This document shows, one piece after another, positions 48,360 to 59,900 of a stretch of DNA of 64,000 nt (its first letter is position 1; each line of letters opens with the position of its first letter). Position numbers and translations under genes: made by a program. Where the stretch lies: contig CM061091.1 of NCBI GenBank assembly GCA_030770545.1, positions 15,184,501 through 15,248,500 on the forward strand. Reading direction: 5' to 3'. The notes under the pieces are model-generated. The model was not told the DNA's origin, did no database searches, and saw only the letters and a program-made list of their open reading frames with translations. Source of the stretch: Macropodus opercularis. Taxonomy: Eukaryota; Chordata; Actinopteri; Anabantiformes; Osphronemidae.

Positions 48360-49790
48360 CTTGTCGCGAAAAATATCACAGACTGACTTGTAATTCTCGC
48401 AGCGTTTTTCTGACTCCATCCCGTCCGGAGGCAGTCGCGGTTTTTGATCATATTCGTGGACATTTTCGGTTTGCAGTTGCAGCTAAACGCCAACAGATGC
48501 GTTTGCGTTTGGTTTATTTTTCCGGTGAAAACCATTTTTTCCCCTGGCGTGACTGGGAGCAGGCAGAATAAAGTACATCCGTGCAAAAGGCCCGTTGCGC
48601 AGACAGACGGTGTCTTTGCAGAGCTCGCTTGTGTTTCCCCCCTTAGAGGACAGACTATTCTGCTTTTCCTATGTGGAAGACATCTCGTTAACTTTCAGAA
48701 AAACCTACGAATGTTAACTGGCTAAGTGGCTTCTAAATGCATGCGGTGACCTATAGGTTTAGCCTGGACCCTACTTGAAGTTTCCGGCAGTAACTTTAGA
48801 AAGATTGTGTCTGCTTAAGGTCAGACTAACAGGGCAGTGTTTTGTTTTCATTCCGGTCAGCGTTTCTCGGGGAAAAACTGTTCTCTAGAAAGTCTGAAGC
48901 GGTAGCCAAGTAGTTGGAGGCAGCAGAGACAGCCTGCCTATGTCCTCCCTAAACCACACGTCTGCTCTCTGAAACGCAGCTCAGACTCTCGGGCTGTCCG
49001 TGTACGAGGTCCTGCTGATCCGCTCTTGTCATGGAGAAGACCCGGGGCTCCGTTTTTCTCAACACAACGCGTTCACCAACACACACAAGCTCGTAAACAG
49101 AGACCCTTTACGCACGCACAAATACACACGCGTATACACACACACACACACACACGCCGATCGATTTGCATGTGACTTCGTCAGGGAATGAGCGAGAATC
49201 GAGTCAAAATCTACGCTTGAAAGAGACGAAGAGCCATGAAAAATAAAAAAGAAAAGATGGACAAAAGTGGGGTAAAAGGGGAAAAGTGTAGCTAGAGGAA
49301 CTAAGACAGGGCGGAGGGACTGCACATTTCAGAGAGAGACGTGTCGGAGAAGAACAAAAATGTCTTTATTCAGAAGAGGATTTTATAAGCGTACGACGGC
49401 GCCGAAATCTGCTGGACGTGGCCAGTGTCAAACGTGTCCAAATTTTAGAAACCGGGAGACGTTCCGTTTTGCCGGACGCGCACGGACCCACAGGCTGGAC
49501 TTGGAGCTCCTTTCCTGGGCTGCGCTCATGTGGAGCTACCGCTGCCCTCCGTCCGCTCAACACAGCCCCGTTTCTGATCGCATCTGTGCCTCAAAACACG
49601 TTTCTCGACAACCATAAGCCCCGTTTAGCTTTTCCTGGTCCACCGAAATGCACACATTCGGTCAAAAAACCGTGTTTTTCTGTGACCAACTGCTTGGAGA
49701 GGATCGCTGTCTTGCCCGTTTCTTATCTTCCATTCATGAGGAGGAGAGGACGATCGCTGATGTAAACACAGGTAACGATACAAATAAAAA
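48360..49790. promoter_or_regulatory. CpG-rich zone, likely promoter-associated
   Basis: Lines here carry about 4-7 CpG per 60 bases at about half GC, near or above expectation, while the surrounding tens of kilobases carry about 0-2. It lies roughly 40 kb upstream of the zfhx3 start codon, beside the candidate exon 1 donor. It is the best promoter candidate, possibly bidirectional: a plus-strand donor ACACAG|GTAACG is at 49771/49772. Open reading frames inside (for example 49418-49765 on the plus strand) look like chance products of CpG-rich DNA. Confidence 0.5.
49136..49155. repeat. Short (CA)n microsatellite inside the CpG-rich zone
   Basis: Ten CA units flanked by CpG-containing ACACG/ACGC sequence. 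Confidence 0.85.
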
Positions 49791-49984
49791 TCAAAAATAA
49801 AAGCAAACTACTTGCATGGAATGAACTTGTGGTCGCTGGGCAATTCTCGCAATGTGAGAATCGCCAGCTCCGCTACACGTAAACTACAAACAAGATAGGA
49901 AAGAGATTCAGATAAGTCTACGGCGAAAAGAATAGGATCGTGGAAACAGAGAGGAAAAGAGACAAACGCAAAGTTGAAACTTAC

Positions 49985-50100
49985 AATTTCTCGCTGCCGC
50001 TTTGTGATCCTCGCTTTTTAATCCAGTATTGAGATGATTTAGCTAAAGATCCCATCAAGGCAGTCCCCTTTTGGTCAGTTTGCGCTTAGGGTGGCAAAAG
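49985..50100 (-). other. zfhx3: Candidate non-coding first exon of zfhx3 (3' end at 49985)
   Basis: The exon 2 acceptor requires an upstream exon. On the minus strand, GAAATT|GTAAGTTT at 49985/49984 is a near-consensus donor at the edge of the CpG-rich zone. The 100 bases before it (AATACTGGATTAAAAAGCGA and CACAAAGCGGCAGCG) are unique, of mixed composition and free of repeats. The 5' limit given is arbitrary. A competing minus-strand donor, AAAC|GTAAGTAT, is at 50821/50820. No transcript evidence is available here, so this is an inference from position and donor strength. Confidence 0.35.
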
Positions 50101-50355
50101 AAAGATCATTGTTGTTGCGGAGTGTAAAAAACGAAGTAGGTACTATTAGTAGTTAAAGGCAATATAAAAATAATTTGGATGCAAAGCAGGCGATGAGTCT
50201 TGTGTTAGAGGGAGCGAGGAAGAGGTGAAAGTGAGATCTGATGATTGAAAAGAAAAAACTCTTTGGATCTTTATTCCTGCTAATTAGTTTCCTGCAAAAA
50301 ATGGCTGTGATTAATTCAGTGCGCATGTGCTTCATTACACAGGCACGAAGGGAAG

Positions 50356-50367
50356 GGCTAATTAGCC
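50356..50367. promoter_or_regulatory. Palindromic homeodomain site GGCTAATTAGCC
   Basis: A perfect 12-bp palindrome centred on TAATTA, in non-repetitive sequence just upstream of the candidate first exon and close to an NRF1-like GCGCATGTGC at about 50322-50331. It is a candidate homeodomain dimer site. Confidence 0.4.
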
Positions 50368-50406
50368 GCCTTCTGGATCAATAAGATTCAGCAAAGGAGA
50401 GAGCTC

Positions 50407-50453
50407 GGGAGGGAGAGAGAGGGAGGGAGGGAGAAAGAGGAGGGAGGGAGGGA
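50407..50453 (+). repeat. Pure purine tract (GGGA/GA-rich)
   Basis: Forty-seven bases of only A and G, rich in GGGAGGGAGGG, about 300-450 bases upstream of the candidate exon 1. It has potential for a triplex or a quadruplex on the plus strand. GA-rich tracts of this kind occur at promoters, but this may equally be simple-repeat drift. Confidence 0.6.
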
Positions 50454-50829
50454 TGGATAGATACAAGTAGAAAAAAGAGGAAAGTAATGATCAGGAATTG
50501 AAAATATGGAATTAAGAACAGCGGAAAGTAAGAGTTTGATTAGACGGAAGACAGTGAAAGTTAACGCTGGCGCAGGCAGCCGCAGCAGGCGAAGCCCGGC
50601 GCTACAGGCGCAGCTTTTCCTCCGCTCTTTATTTACTTTTTTTGTCGTTTTCTGCCTCAGATTTTGCTTTTTAAAAACGTAACATACGAACATTAGACGG
50701 TCTAAAAGTACACAAGCGATCGTGTTTTATTTTATTCCACCATTTTCAACCAAAGTCTGTCATTGTAGTCGCGTCCGAGCTGCGCACCGGACCGCGTTTC
50801 TGTACTTAGTTTATACTTACGTTTAAACA

Positions 50830-52780
50830 ACTTTTTGAAATGCATAACAGCAGAGAGCTGCCGCGAATGAAATGGCTATGATGGAAATGCAGCAGGCTAC
50901 TAGTAATTCTGCAAACATCTGTCGGCTTTGCAAACAACACGTGTTTACCTAAAATTAAAAGTACATGTTTAAAGCGATTTGGACATGTGCAAAACAGCAG
51001 CATAGGCAGCCGCGGAGTCTATACTGCTGCAATGTGCAATGAGCAGCGCTGATGTCCAGCACAGCTGCACCTGGATATTATTACAGCTAACAATGCATTT
51101 GTGTTGATAAATATGTATTTTGAACATGAACAGAAATCGCACTTGCTCGTGAGAGAGGCTGCTATTAAATGATCTAGATTCGTAGTTTCAAAACGTGAAC
51201 TTTGATAAACTTGAGCTGGTTCATCCTGTACACAGGATTTTCGAAAACGCCAAACATTTTCACGTTTAACCTTCATAAATGCTTTGAAATATTAATTTTA
51301 TGATGGTACGAGTTAATGATGAAAGAAAAAGGGACCTAATAAAACTTAGAGAAATATGTTTTCCTCAGCTCACACGTTAGCCTGTATGCATATATTAATT
51401 TGAATAAAACTGTTACAATTAAAACTGACACCAAATTTTAAAAGTGAAATTCAGCTTAATAAAATATGTTATAGCTTAAACGTGACGTGGAGGATGTGAA
51501 CGACGTGTCGCTATTTGAGTTACTGTCAGCTCCAAATATTAGTGCAAGTTAAAAATTAGGATAATCCTTTTGTCATATTTTTGTACTATAAAAACGATTT
51601 GTTTTATTAATATCAGAGCAGATACCATAGCATAATGGAATTATTTTTTCCAAACTGGGAAAGTCCTGATAGCTTCTATGTATTTGTCGATTATGCAAAG
51701 TAAGTTCATCTGTTTGGGGATTTTTTTTTAAATATAAATACTTGTTGAAGTCTCTGTTTTCTATGGGCGCAACAATTTATTTAAAATTTGCCAGTATGTG
51801 TCGTCGTGTTTGTGAAAATATAGAAAGGTTTACATTCTTCAGCCCGCACACGTGAAGGACTTGTGAGTGTATCTGTAACACACGGAGGTGATGGGGATAC
51901 AGGTTATCGTGACATCTGTTGGGAAACTGGTAGGAACACGTTGTCAGTACGTGTAGGTTCCCTTAAATAAAAAATCCCCCTGAATGTGTGTCAGGGTGAC
52001 AGAGCTGTATCAGGGCGACTGGTCAGCTCCGGCCTGCATTCAATTTGCTGCGATGTGACAGATGCACTAATGTTATACCGAGAAGCCCAGATGGCCAGTG
52101 TGTCATCTCATTTTGATATTTGGTGATTAGACATTTAGAAATGCCTCCATGGTCAATGCCAACATAAATCTGTGGAGGATGTCGCGTTGGTCTTTCTTAA
52201 TAATCTCCGTAAAGCACTTCACCTCTGTAACTGATGTCCTCTCGTTTCCTCCCAATGAAAAGTCTGTATTGCAAAAATCAACCTTTGAGTCTCTGAGTGC
52301 TCTTTGTTATGATAATTTTATTGTTGTTTCTCGGAGGAAATGGACAATCCCTCACTCTCAGTGTGCACACTTTCTGTGCAAACAGCTCCACAGAGATTCC
52401 TGGTCCTCTGAATACAAGCAGCAGCTTTCACTGATCACATAACGTGCCCTGTTTGTTGAAACAATACGGATTTGACACTGTGCGCCTATAGAGTGGATTC
52501 CGATACAAAGCCAGGAGTTAAACGGCACAAATACGCAAATCCAAACGGTGTCCAAGCGTGGCACACAACTCAAAGCAGCCATGATGCTAGTGTGTAAGAG
52601 CCGAGCTATACCTGGGTAAACAAAAAGCCCCGAGACGGGCCTGATTATGTATTCAGGCTGTTCGGTGCTGGCTAGAAATGCATGGCACAGATAAACCTGC
52701 TGTCTATTTTTATTTCCTCAAACTGCACACAGCTGATATGTTAAGCAGCCCCTCCGTGGTGCTAGTTGTGGGGATGGCTG
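50830..52780. other. Gene-free region upstream of the candidate promoter
   Basis: AT-rich unique sequence (about 51290-51840), then a block at about 52000-52140 of conserved-element texture (GCATTCAATTTGCTGCGATG). No coding exon is recognised. Confidence 0.5.
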
Positions 52781-52849
52781 GCGGAATATATAGGTCGCAT
52801 AAAGCCTTTTGTTTTAAAGGTTACAAAGGTTACGAAGCCCACATGGGAG

Positions 52850-53170
52850 GCAGCGTTTCCTCGCGTTAAACGGCTCACAGCCCGTCGAAAACCCGGTAAA
52901 ACTCCTGACGTCGTAGCCTACATTTCCGAGAGCACCAGCACCTCTGCTGCTAAGCACATGACGCGCTGTAACGCGGCGTCTCCTCGGCACTTGCCTTCCG
53001 TGCGCCGGGGCATGCGCTGATACCTGCGCTGACGCGGCGCAGCATCCGCTGTGCTGCGCGTCTCTCTCAGAAAAACAAGCACAACTGCATCGGCCCGTCG
53101 AACAGCTCGCACGTTGCAGCGTGAGAGGCAGACTGCAGGAATCTCGAGGATTTGCGACGTGTCTGCTCTC
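52850..53170. promoter_or_regulatory. Compact CpG island with no linked gene
   Basis: About 35 CpG occur in 320 bases, the densest cluster in the window, with runs such as GACGCGGCGC. It is flanked at 52787-52795 by a TATA-like AATATATAG on the plus strand. No coding exon is recognisable on either strand. It could be an alternative zfhx3 promoter, a non-coding RNA promoter, or an orphan CpG island marking a developmental enhancer. Confidence 0.45.
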
Positions 53171-54984
53171 TCGGGAAGAAGAGATTGTAAAAATGAATAG
53201 GTTGAAAGTAGCGTGCAAGTGGCGTTAAAGGGGCTACGGGATAATAAAAGAGTCTGGTGTAATTTGAGGCTTGTAGGAGGCAGCTTTGAGCCAGTCGGTC
53301 GCCTAAAGCCCAACAATGCAAACTTCAGTTTACAAATTTATGCAAAGGCCTGATTGACATTACTCCATCAGTGGCCACATTGAGTATAGTGCAGGCTAAA
53401 TCAAAAGAAGAGCAGCCAGACGGAGGCCTTGATGCTTTTAGGGCGTATGCATCGCTGAAAGGGGAAAAGGGGGGAACTGACAGGGTCTGAAGCTTTTGTG
53501 TTGCCAGCATTGAATTGCGCCTCTCTGTGGGAAGGATAAATGTCCACGTGCCAGCCTCAATAGGCATACATCGATGAGTGGCATTGCAAATTCAACGCAA
53601 CCTGTGGCTATGACAGCCCCTGGATATGACAAAGAAAGGCAGCAGCTTTAAGTACACGCTCCGTAGACGTGGGACACATGAAAGCGCTTGACCATCACCA
53701 GAGCACAAAACCGTGTGTTCACACACAGGCGCAGGCAAAAGCTCCACCACCCCTGATATCATGCTCGAACTGTTGAGCACAACTCAGCAACTTCTAGAAA
53801 TATTTCATTTATTGCATTTAAATTGAATTAAATCAAAATATATGTTATATACATTTATGCACCGGCTCCAGTTGTTGCTGGCATGGACGCGCAATGGCAG
53901 CCAAGGCAAAGTGGAGAGGAAATGAGCAGAGGTGAAAGTATTTAGATATTACGCTGCTATCGGGAAAAGTCATATAACTTTATAAAAAGATAACGACCAT
54001 TATATTCCAGGGGATTTGCGGATTCCAGATGCTCACAGACCGCGATATTAACAAGGAGGGTGTCTATGGTAAACAGAGATGAAAAGGGCACCCGGCATTC
54101 TCAGGGAAACGGAGAGATGGAGGAATGCAAATGTTTCTAAATAAAGCAGGTGGACTGGAAGCCCGAGTTGGGTCACAAGACAAAAAGGCTCAGCATATTT
54201 TGTTGTAATAAGTATCAAACTGGTATTTCACTTCGGTGCTGGGGTTAATTAAAGACACCTTGAGGATGGCGTAGTGCGCCACACGCTGCGCCTGTAGGTC
54301 GGCTCCTCGTGTCAGTGCCTGCAGCTGGAGGAAAACTGTGGTTGGAGCTCATGTTTCCAGGAGGACAAACCTCCTCAAGACACTTCAGCCTTTTTTCTTT
54401 CTTTTTTTTTTTTGGTTGGTGACACAGAGACTGATAAACTTCGTGAGACGACATAGTTGCTCAGCTCTAACGCAGCCATTCGCTCTAGATCTACACTGTG
54501 TTGGGCGAAAGGCTGAATTTAAATAGTTCATTGAAGAGATCCTCGTACTTCACACGTAGCCACTGTTTGTTAGCTTGTAACCCTCCACTCACACTGTTCA
54601 CGGTGTTTGCCGCTGCATCGTTGCACGGGTGGGAGGCTGGCGTCCGGCTCTCCATGTGTCTAGGGTGGATAGGGCAGCGCAGCCAGGTGCAATGGGAGCG
54701 CCCTCTTATGTTCAGCCTGACCGCTGGGATCAAGCAGCACATCAACTCTTTTACAGGAGCCAAGTGCCTGCGGACCAGATGGTGTTTGTAAAAGCGCACC
54801 TTTCAGTCCGACGTGCGTCTAACTGCCTCGCGCGAAACCCACGACAAAAAAAAATAAAAAAAAAAAGAGACGAGGACGTATCCACATCATTTTAAATTCA
54901 CATTTCACTAACACAGGTAGAGCGAACATTGTTCAGAACTTCTGTTACTTAGAGAAGAAGCAGCAACAGCTCAGCACACATCCA

Positions 54985-55090
54985 ACCTGAACTTGGCCTA
55001 ATTAACGGAGGACATGCAGAAATAAACACATTTACATACAAATGGGCATTTATAATGTGCATATTTAATTAAAGATTAACTCTCAGGCAT
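54985..55090. promoter_or_regulatory. Possible conserved non-coding element
   Basis: CCTAATTAACGG, then AAATGGGCATTTATAATG and TATTTAATTAAAGATTAAC, with AT-rich homeodomain cores and no repeat. Recognised only by texture. Confidence 0.25.
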
Positions 55091-56282
55091 CCTTACAGTC
55101 GTCAGTGACTGTAGATGCCGCATGTTTCGCACTCTGGTTTTCAACCATCATATTATCATATCGGTGGGCAGGAGACTTAAAATTTTAACTTGAATGCATC
55201 ACAAATCTTTGTTGTCTACAGATGTGCTTGCACTAAATCACTCGGTGGCCTCGTAGCTTCTCCTTTTATCCCAGTGCCACGTTTGTCACACGGAAACCGT
55301 CCCTGAAGTGGAACAGCTCAGTGTGGCGATGCTGAAACGCCCCGTTTGTGAGTGACATTGCTGCTGTTTTAGATATAGAGCTGATTGTATTTTAACGTGT
55401 TCTATCAGATCATGTGTTCGTTCAACCTCAGCTTCCTTACTGTAGTGTCCTCACTCAGGATGGACATTGTGAGCGAACCTTCAAAAACGCTGCTGTTGTG
55501 TGTTTTTTAAAATGGTTGTTGTGTTGTTTCATCTTCTTATTATGGGAATGTTTTGTATTTTTATTTCCTTGATTTTTTTGACTGTGCTTATTTCCAGATG
55601 GATGTTTCATTTCTGTTTGGTGATTGAAGTATATATTAATCAAAATGTAACATTAATATTAAAGTACCTCTGGACAAAATTCGATGTATCATGTGCTCGT
55701 TTGTTTTTAACAGTGCGTCCTGAGAGTCAAATGTTTTCGTATGAAGAATGGGAAAGTGTTTAATACATGGCAACGTTTGATCGTATGCAAACTAGGAACA
55801 CAGGAGCAAACCTGATATCATATTTATTTATGTTTCCTGAGGAGAGACACCAGGAGCTGCTTTTCTGCTGCTGCTGTTTGCAGTGATATAAACGACGGCC
55901 GGGACGTCTGGTCAGTCTGCCCTATTTACATGACAAACAAGAAGGAACATCAATTTATCTCAATCTCGTCAGCACTACCTTATTAATGCTCCTATGCATA
56001 ATTCAAAAACAAATTGAAGGGTTTGATTTTTAAGACGCAGTCGTGCTAATACATATAATCACCCCGAAGCTGGACTCTTTACATTTTTCAAATATTGACA
56101 ACGCCAAAAAAATAAAAAATAAAATAAAAATCTCCGATGTTCTTCGGATTTTACTCGATTGTCCAGAGCATCATCCTGCTCCTACACACACACACCGTGC
56201 ACGAACACACGCGCACCCACAAATCCCCCCAAATTCAGCGAGCGTGACTCCTTTTCTCTCTCGTGCTCCCCGTCTCTCTTTC

Positions 56283-56287
<5 letters not shown>

Positions 56288-56348
<61 letters not shown>
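56288..56348. repeat. (TG)30 microsatellite
   Basis: The longest simple repeat in the window, about 61 bases uninterrupted. It accounts for the Val-Cys runs in two apparent plus-strand reading frames (56043-56468 and 56159-56422), which are not genes. Confidence 0.97.
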
Positions 56349-56351
<3 letters not shown>

Positions 56352-57344
56352 GGTCAGCAGGCAGGATGCTGGAGTGTGTGTGGTGGAAAGGTGTCAGTGT
56401 GCCACTTTTTGAAAAGGGGTAGGAAATGTAACAAATGTTTATTATTCTTATTATTACGATTATTATGACTTTTATTATTATTATTAGTAGTAGTAGTATT
56501 GTCTGTCTGTAAGCAAATTATACATTTTTGTAATAAAGAAAAATAGTTTTTCCTCAAACTTTATTATCGATCAATGGATCTATTCAAACTCCCGAGACTG
56601 TAATTAAAAAAAGTTTTAGTTGTATATGTATTTTCCCCCTTTTTTGGGGGGGATTTTAAAAACAGGATGCCTTAACAATTTCTCAGCTGGTAGCCGTCAG
56701 ATCTCAGTTTCTTGAATGTGCACCCAGATATAAATTCCCAGTTCACGAATAGCAAAAAAAAAAAAAAAAAAACCCAAGAAACAACACCCTGCAATGAAAC
56801 GCGCAAGAGCACAAAATAAATAGTGATAAAAAGAAAACACACAGGCAACGCTGACACAGCCTGGAATTTAACCACAGCAATACAATTTATCTGTGTTTCA
56901 CACTGCATTGTGTAGTAAATATGTAATTGCTTTTTTTCTTATTTTGAGGCAAATACACTCCCGAAGCGAAGACGCATGTGTAAGGAAGAAGTAAGGGCAG
57001 ACGAGGCTTTTTGATGGTGCACATTTCAGGTCGGAGATATGGTGAATAATGGAGAAATCCTGAAAGCTGCTGTCACAGACTCTGGGTGAGAGACATGCGC
57101 GCCTCGCGGGGTTTTACGCGCTTTGGAGAGGCTCCCTGAAACAGAGGGATCCCAAATCAGAGCCATATGACCACTCCGGGCAACATCAACCGTAGCTGGT
57201 GGTGAACCGACCCAAACAGAGCTGGGGAGTAGGACGAACCCACACATCGCCAAACCCATTAAAACGACACATCGTTCTGGCTGCATTTGCACTTGAATAT
57301 AACAAACCTAAACAGAATATTTTTTTCCTCATGTCTACAAGACG

Positions 57345-57370
57345 CCCCCCCCCCCTCCTCACCCCCACCC
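57345..57370 (-). other. G-run cluster, possible quadruplex
   Basis: Minus strand: G3, G5, a short G2 and G11 with loops of one to four bases. It sits in a gene-free stretch beyond the candidate promoter. Confidence 0.4.
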
Positions 57371-58185
57371 AAACAACAAGAGGAGATGAAAGATGACAGG
57401 TGGAAGCGACGCAAGAGGCAAATACAGATCTAGGATTATCGCTAGGGGTCAAGTCCAAAGCCTGCATCACACACTGCCTCTGGATGCTGCAACATCATCC
57501 AAGCCAGTCTCTGGCCAGGAGAGTAATCATTTCAATAATATCATTTTCTATTAAAAAACAACCACGTTTAGAAAATAACCAATAAATATACAAATTCATA
57601 CACTTCACAACTGCCTGGAGTTTTAAATAATGGCTCCTATAGTAGCTAAGTAAACACTTAGTAAATCAAATTACACAGTCAATTGCTGATTATTGGCAAA
57701 CAAATCAGACATAATGAGTTCTCCAATTCTAATCAATGATGTTAATACGAGGACAAGCAAATGGTTCCAATTGACGCATATTGTGCACAGACTGTAGACG
57801 GACGACAATAGATGGGAAATTACTGACCACGTGAATAAAACCACAGCTTTTGGCTGTTCGTTGTTGGACACAGACATGGACTCATGGTAGTCAGTGGGCT
57901 GCTGTTCTAACAGAGCCACACAAGCGAACACATGGGTGGTATCACGCAGAATTTTACACGCATGAAAATCAACAAGTCATATCACAATATTACACACAAG
58001 CTCCTTTTAGCAGACTGCATTTGGAGCCAAACAGCCACCTGGAGACTTAAAGATCAAACCTCCAGAGCTGAGAAGCGGCACCCTGGACCAAAAGCCACCT
58101 CTAGTTGTGTGGAAGTAATTTCAGATGGTCAGGGCGTCTAATGGATGCGTAAATCCCATCAGGCTTTGCAAACCTTGCTTATGTG

Positions 58186-58290
58186 GGAGGTGAACCCGCC
58201 CGTCTTTTGCTGTGGGTGGTGAGTTGGGTCCACGTGTCCTAAATACCTCCGTGGAGGTGAACCCCCTCTAGCCTCAAGTGTTCCACGTGC
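58186..58290. promoter_or_regulatory. Repeated GGAGGTGAACCC with two CACGTG E-boxes
   Basis: GGAGGTGAACCC occurs at 58186-58197 and 58253-58264. CACGTG occurs at 58231-58236 and 58284-58289. Each 12-mer is followed by an E-box at 45 or 31 bases. It may be an old local duplication or a regulatory module. Confidence 0.35.
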
Positions 58291-59871
58291 CAATAAACCC
58301 AAATGATTAGTGGAGCTGTTCCGTTTTTAGGTGTTAGCTTGTTAAGGCAGTTAAAAAGTGAAGGTGTTTACTTTAGCTTGACAGACAGGCAGTAGAAAAC
58401 GGGTGGGGTGAGACCCTAAACTGCAGGTCTGCGCGAGCCCGTCTACCACCAGCGACACCTGCGTGTTTGCTACCTGCACATTCGGCTCCGCTTCCCTCCG
58501 TCTGATTTTCAGCACATATGTAACAGTCTGCTGACCTCATTCCTGAGTCGGAAATACCCCCTCACCTGATTCAAGCACACGCTGTACATTTTGTGTAGCT
58601 CTGGGTGTCTGTGTGTGAGACACAGGAGGTGTGGAATAATTCTCAGTGTGAGTCATGGCGGTAAACGGATAAAGTCCCCTCTTAGCGTGTTAACATACAT
58701 GCAGGCATTCGCACAAGCACGACTGACGTCACATTGAAAGAAAATACAGCGTAACACCACTTGTGATTCTGTCAGCTATGTGGTCACTGAATCACTTGTA
58801 ATGTTGTGCATCTCTACAAGCCTGTGGTGTATCAGCTGAATCTAATTCAGTTAAACAAGTTGTTTGCTGCTTATAAGGGCAAAAAGATATCAACATGAAA
58901 AACTGTCTTTGAATTCCAAAAGGTCATACCCTCCCTGTGGTCAAATGACAGACAGTGATGTGATTCTCTTTCATTGCTTAGAGGACAAAATGTGTGTATT
59001 GGATCACAGGCACACATTATTTCACTCCATGGCAGATTCTAAATTAATCGCAGATCATCAAGTTGGTTTCTTGTTCATTTTTACCATAAATTAAAAAAAT
59101 ATATATACTTTGCAGATTATAAATTGTTTTAGGATGTATGTTGTGGATTCCCTGTTGTTTTTACATGACATAATTGTAAATGCAATTTTAATTTAATACA
59201 ATTCTATATTTTTTTCTTTGTTTGTAGTGTCTGCAGTCACAGCACCCCCCCATGAGAGATACAATATATTGGCAGTGCTTATGCATTTTGAACATTCATA
59301 TGAGCTACAAAGCACATAACAAGAATGATAACCTGTGTGTTGTCTGGGCTTTTGATCCTATGTTTTTGAATATGTGCACATGCATTTCCTCAGGAAGAAA
59401 AGAAGGGAGAGAAAGAGGAAACTGGTTTTAACGCGTTCTGTTTAGAATAGTAAATGTGTTGCAAAGACCCTGCTGTCCAATTACATATATCTTTCATGTA
59501 TGAAATCATGCATGTCTATCTCTCTAAAAGGGGGAGGGCTGGCACAATGGGAGCAACCCCAACTGCACCAGAACAGTGTGCAGCCCACATGAAAAAAAAA
59601 AGGTCTACTGTCGGAGCCCAGGGCGAGGAGTGCAGCTCCATCAGTGCACATGCCAGGGAGGGGAGCTGCTTGCCTCCACTCCTGACTCCTGCTCCGTTAT
59701 TGTTGTTGTCCTATTGTGAGGCATCTGACCCTTCGGGTCCTAAATCAGATGCTATAGAAAATACATTTCAGGTCACGTCCTTAATTAGCTCCACAACTGT
59801 AAATATAGTTTTGTGTGCATGTGTTTTATTTAGCCAACACTAAAAATAATGTGTAAACATGCAGGATGCAG

Positions 59872-59900
59872 TTTGTTTGTTTATTTATTTATTTATTTTT
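59872..59900. repeat. TTTG/TTTA tetranucleotide repeat
   Basis: Short TTTG units grading into TTTA units, then a T-run and TTCC units. Confidence 0.85.

Noticed and set aside
49418..49765. 115-codon plus-strand frame in the CpG-rich zone
   Set aside because: CpG-rich DNA has few stop codons. The product has no known motif and no conserved start context.
56043..56468. 141-codon plus-strand frame with a long Val-Cys run
   Set aside because: The run is the translated TG microsatellite; the flanks match no protein.
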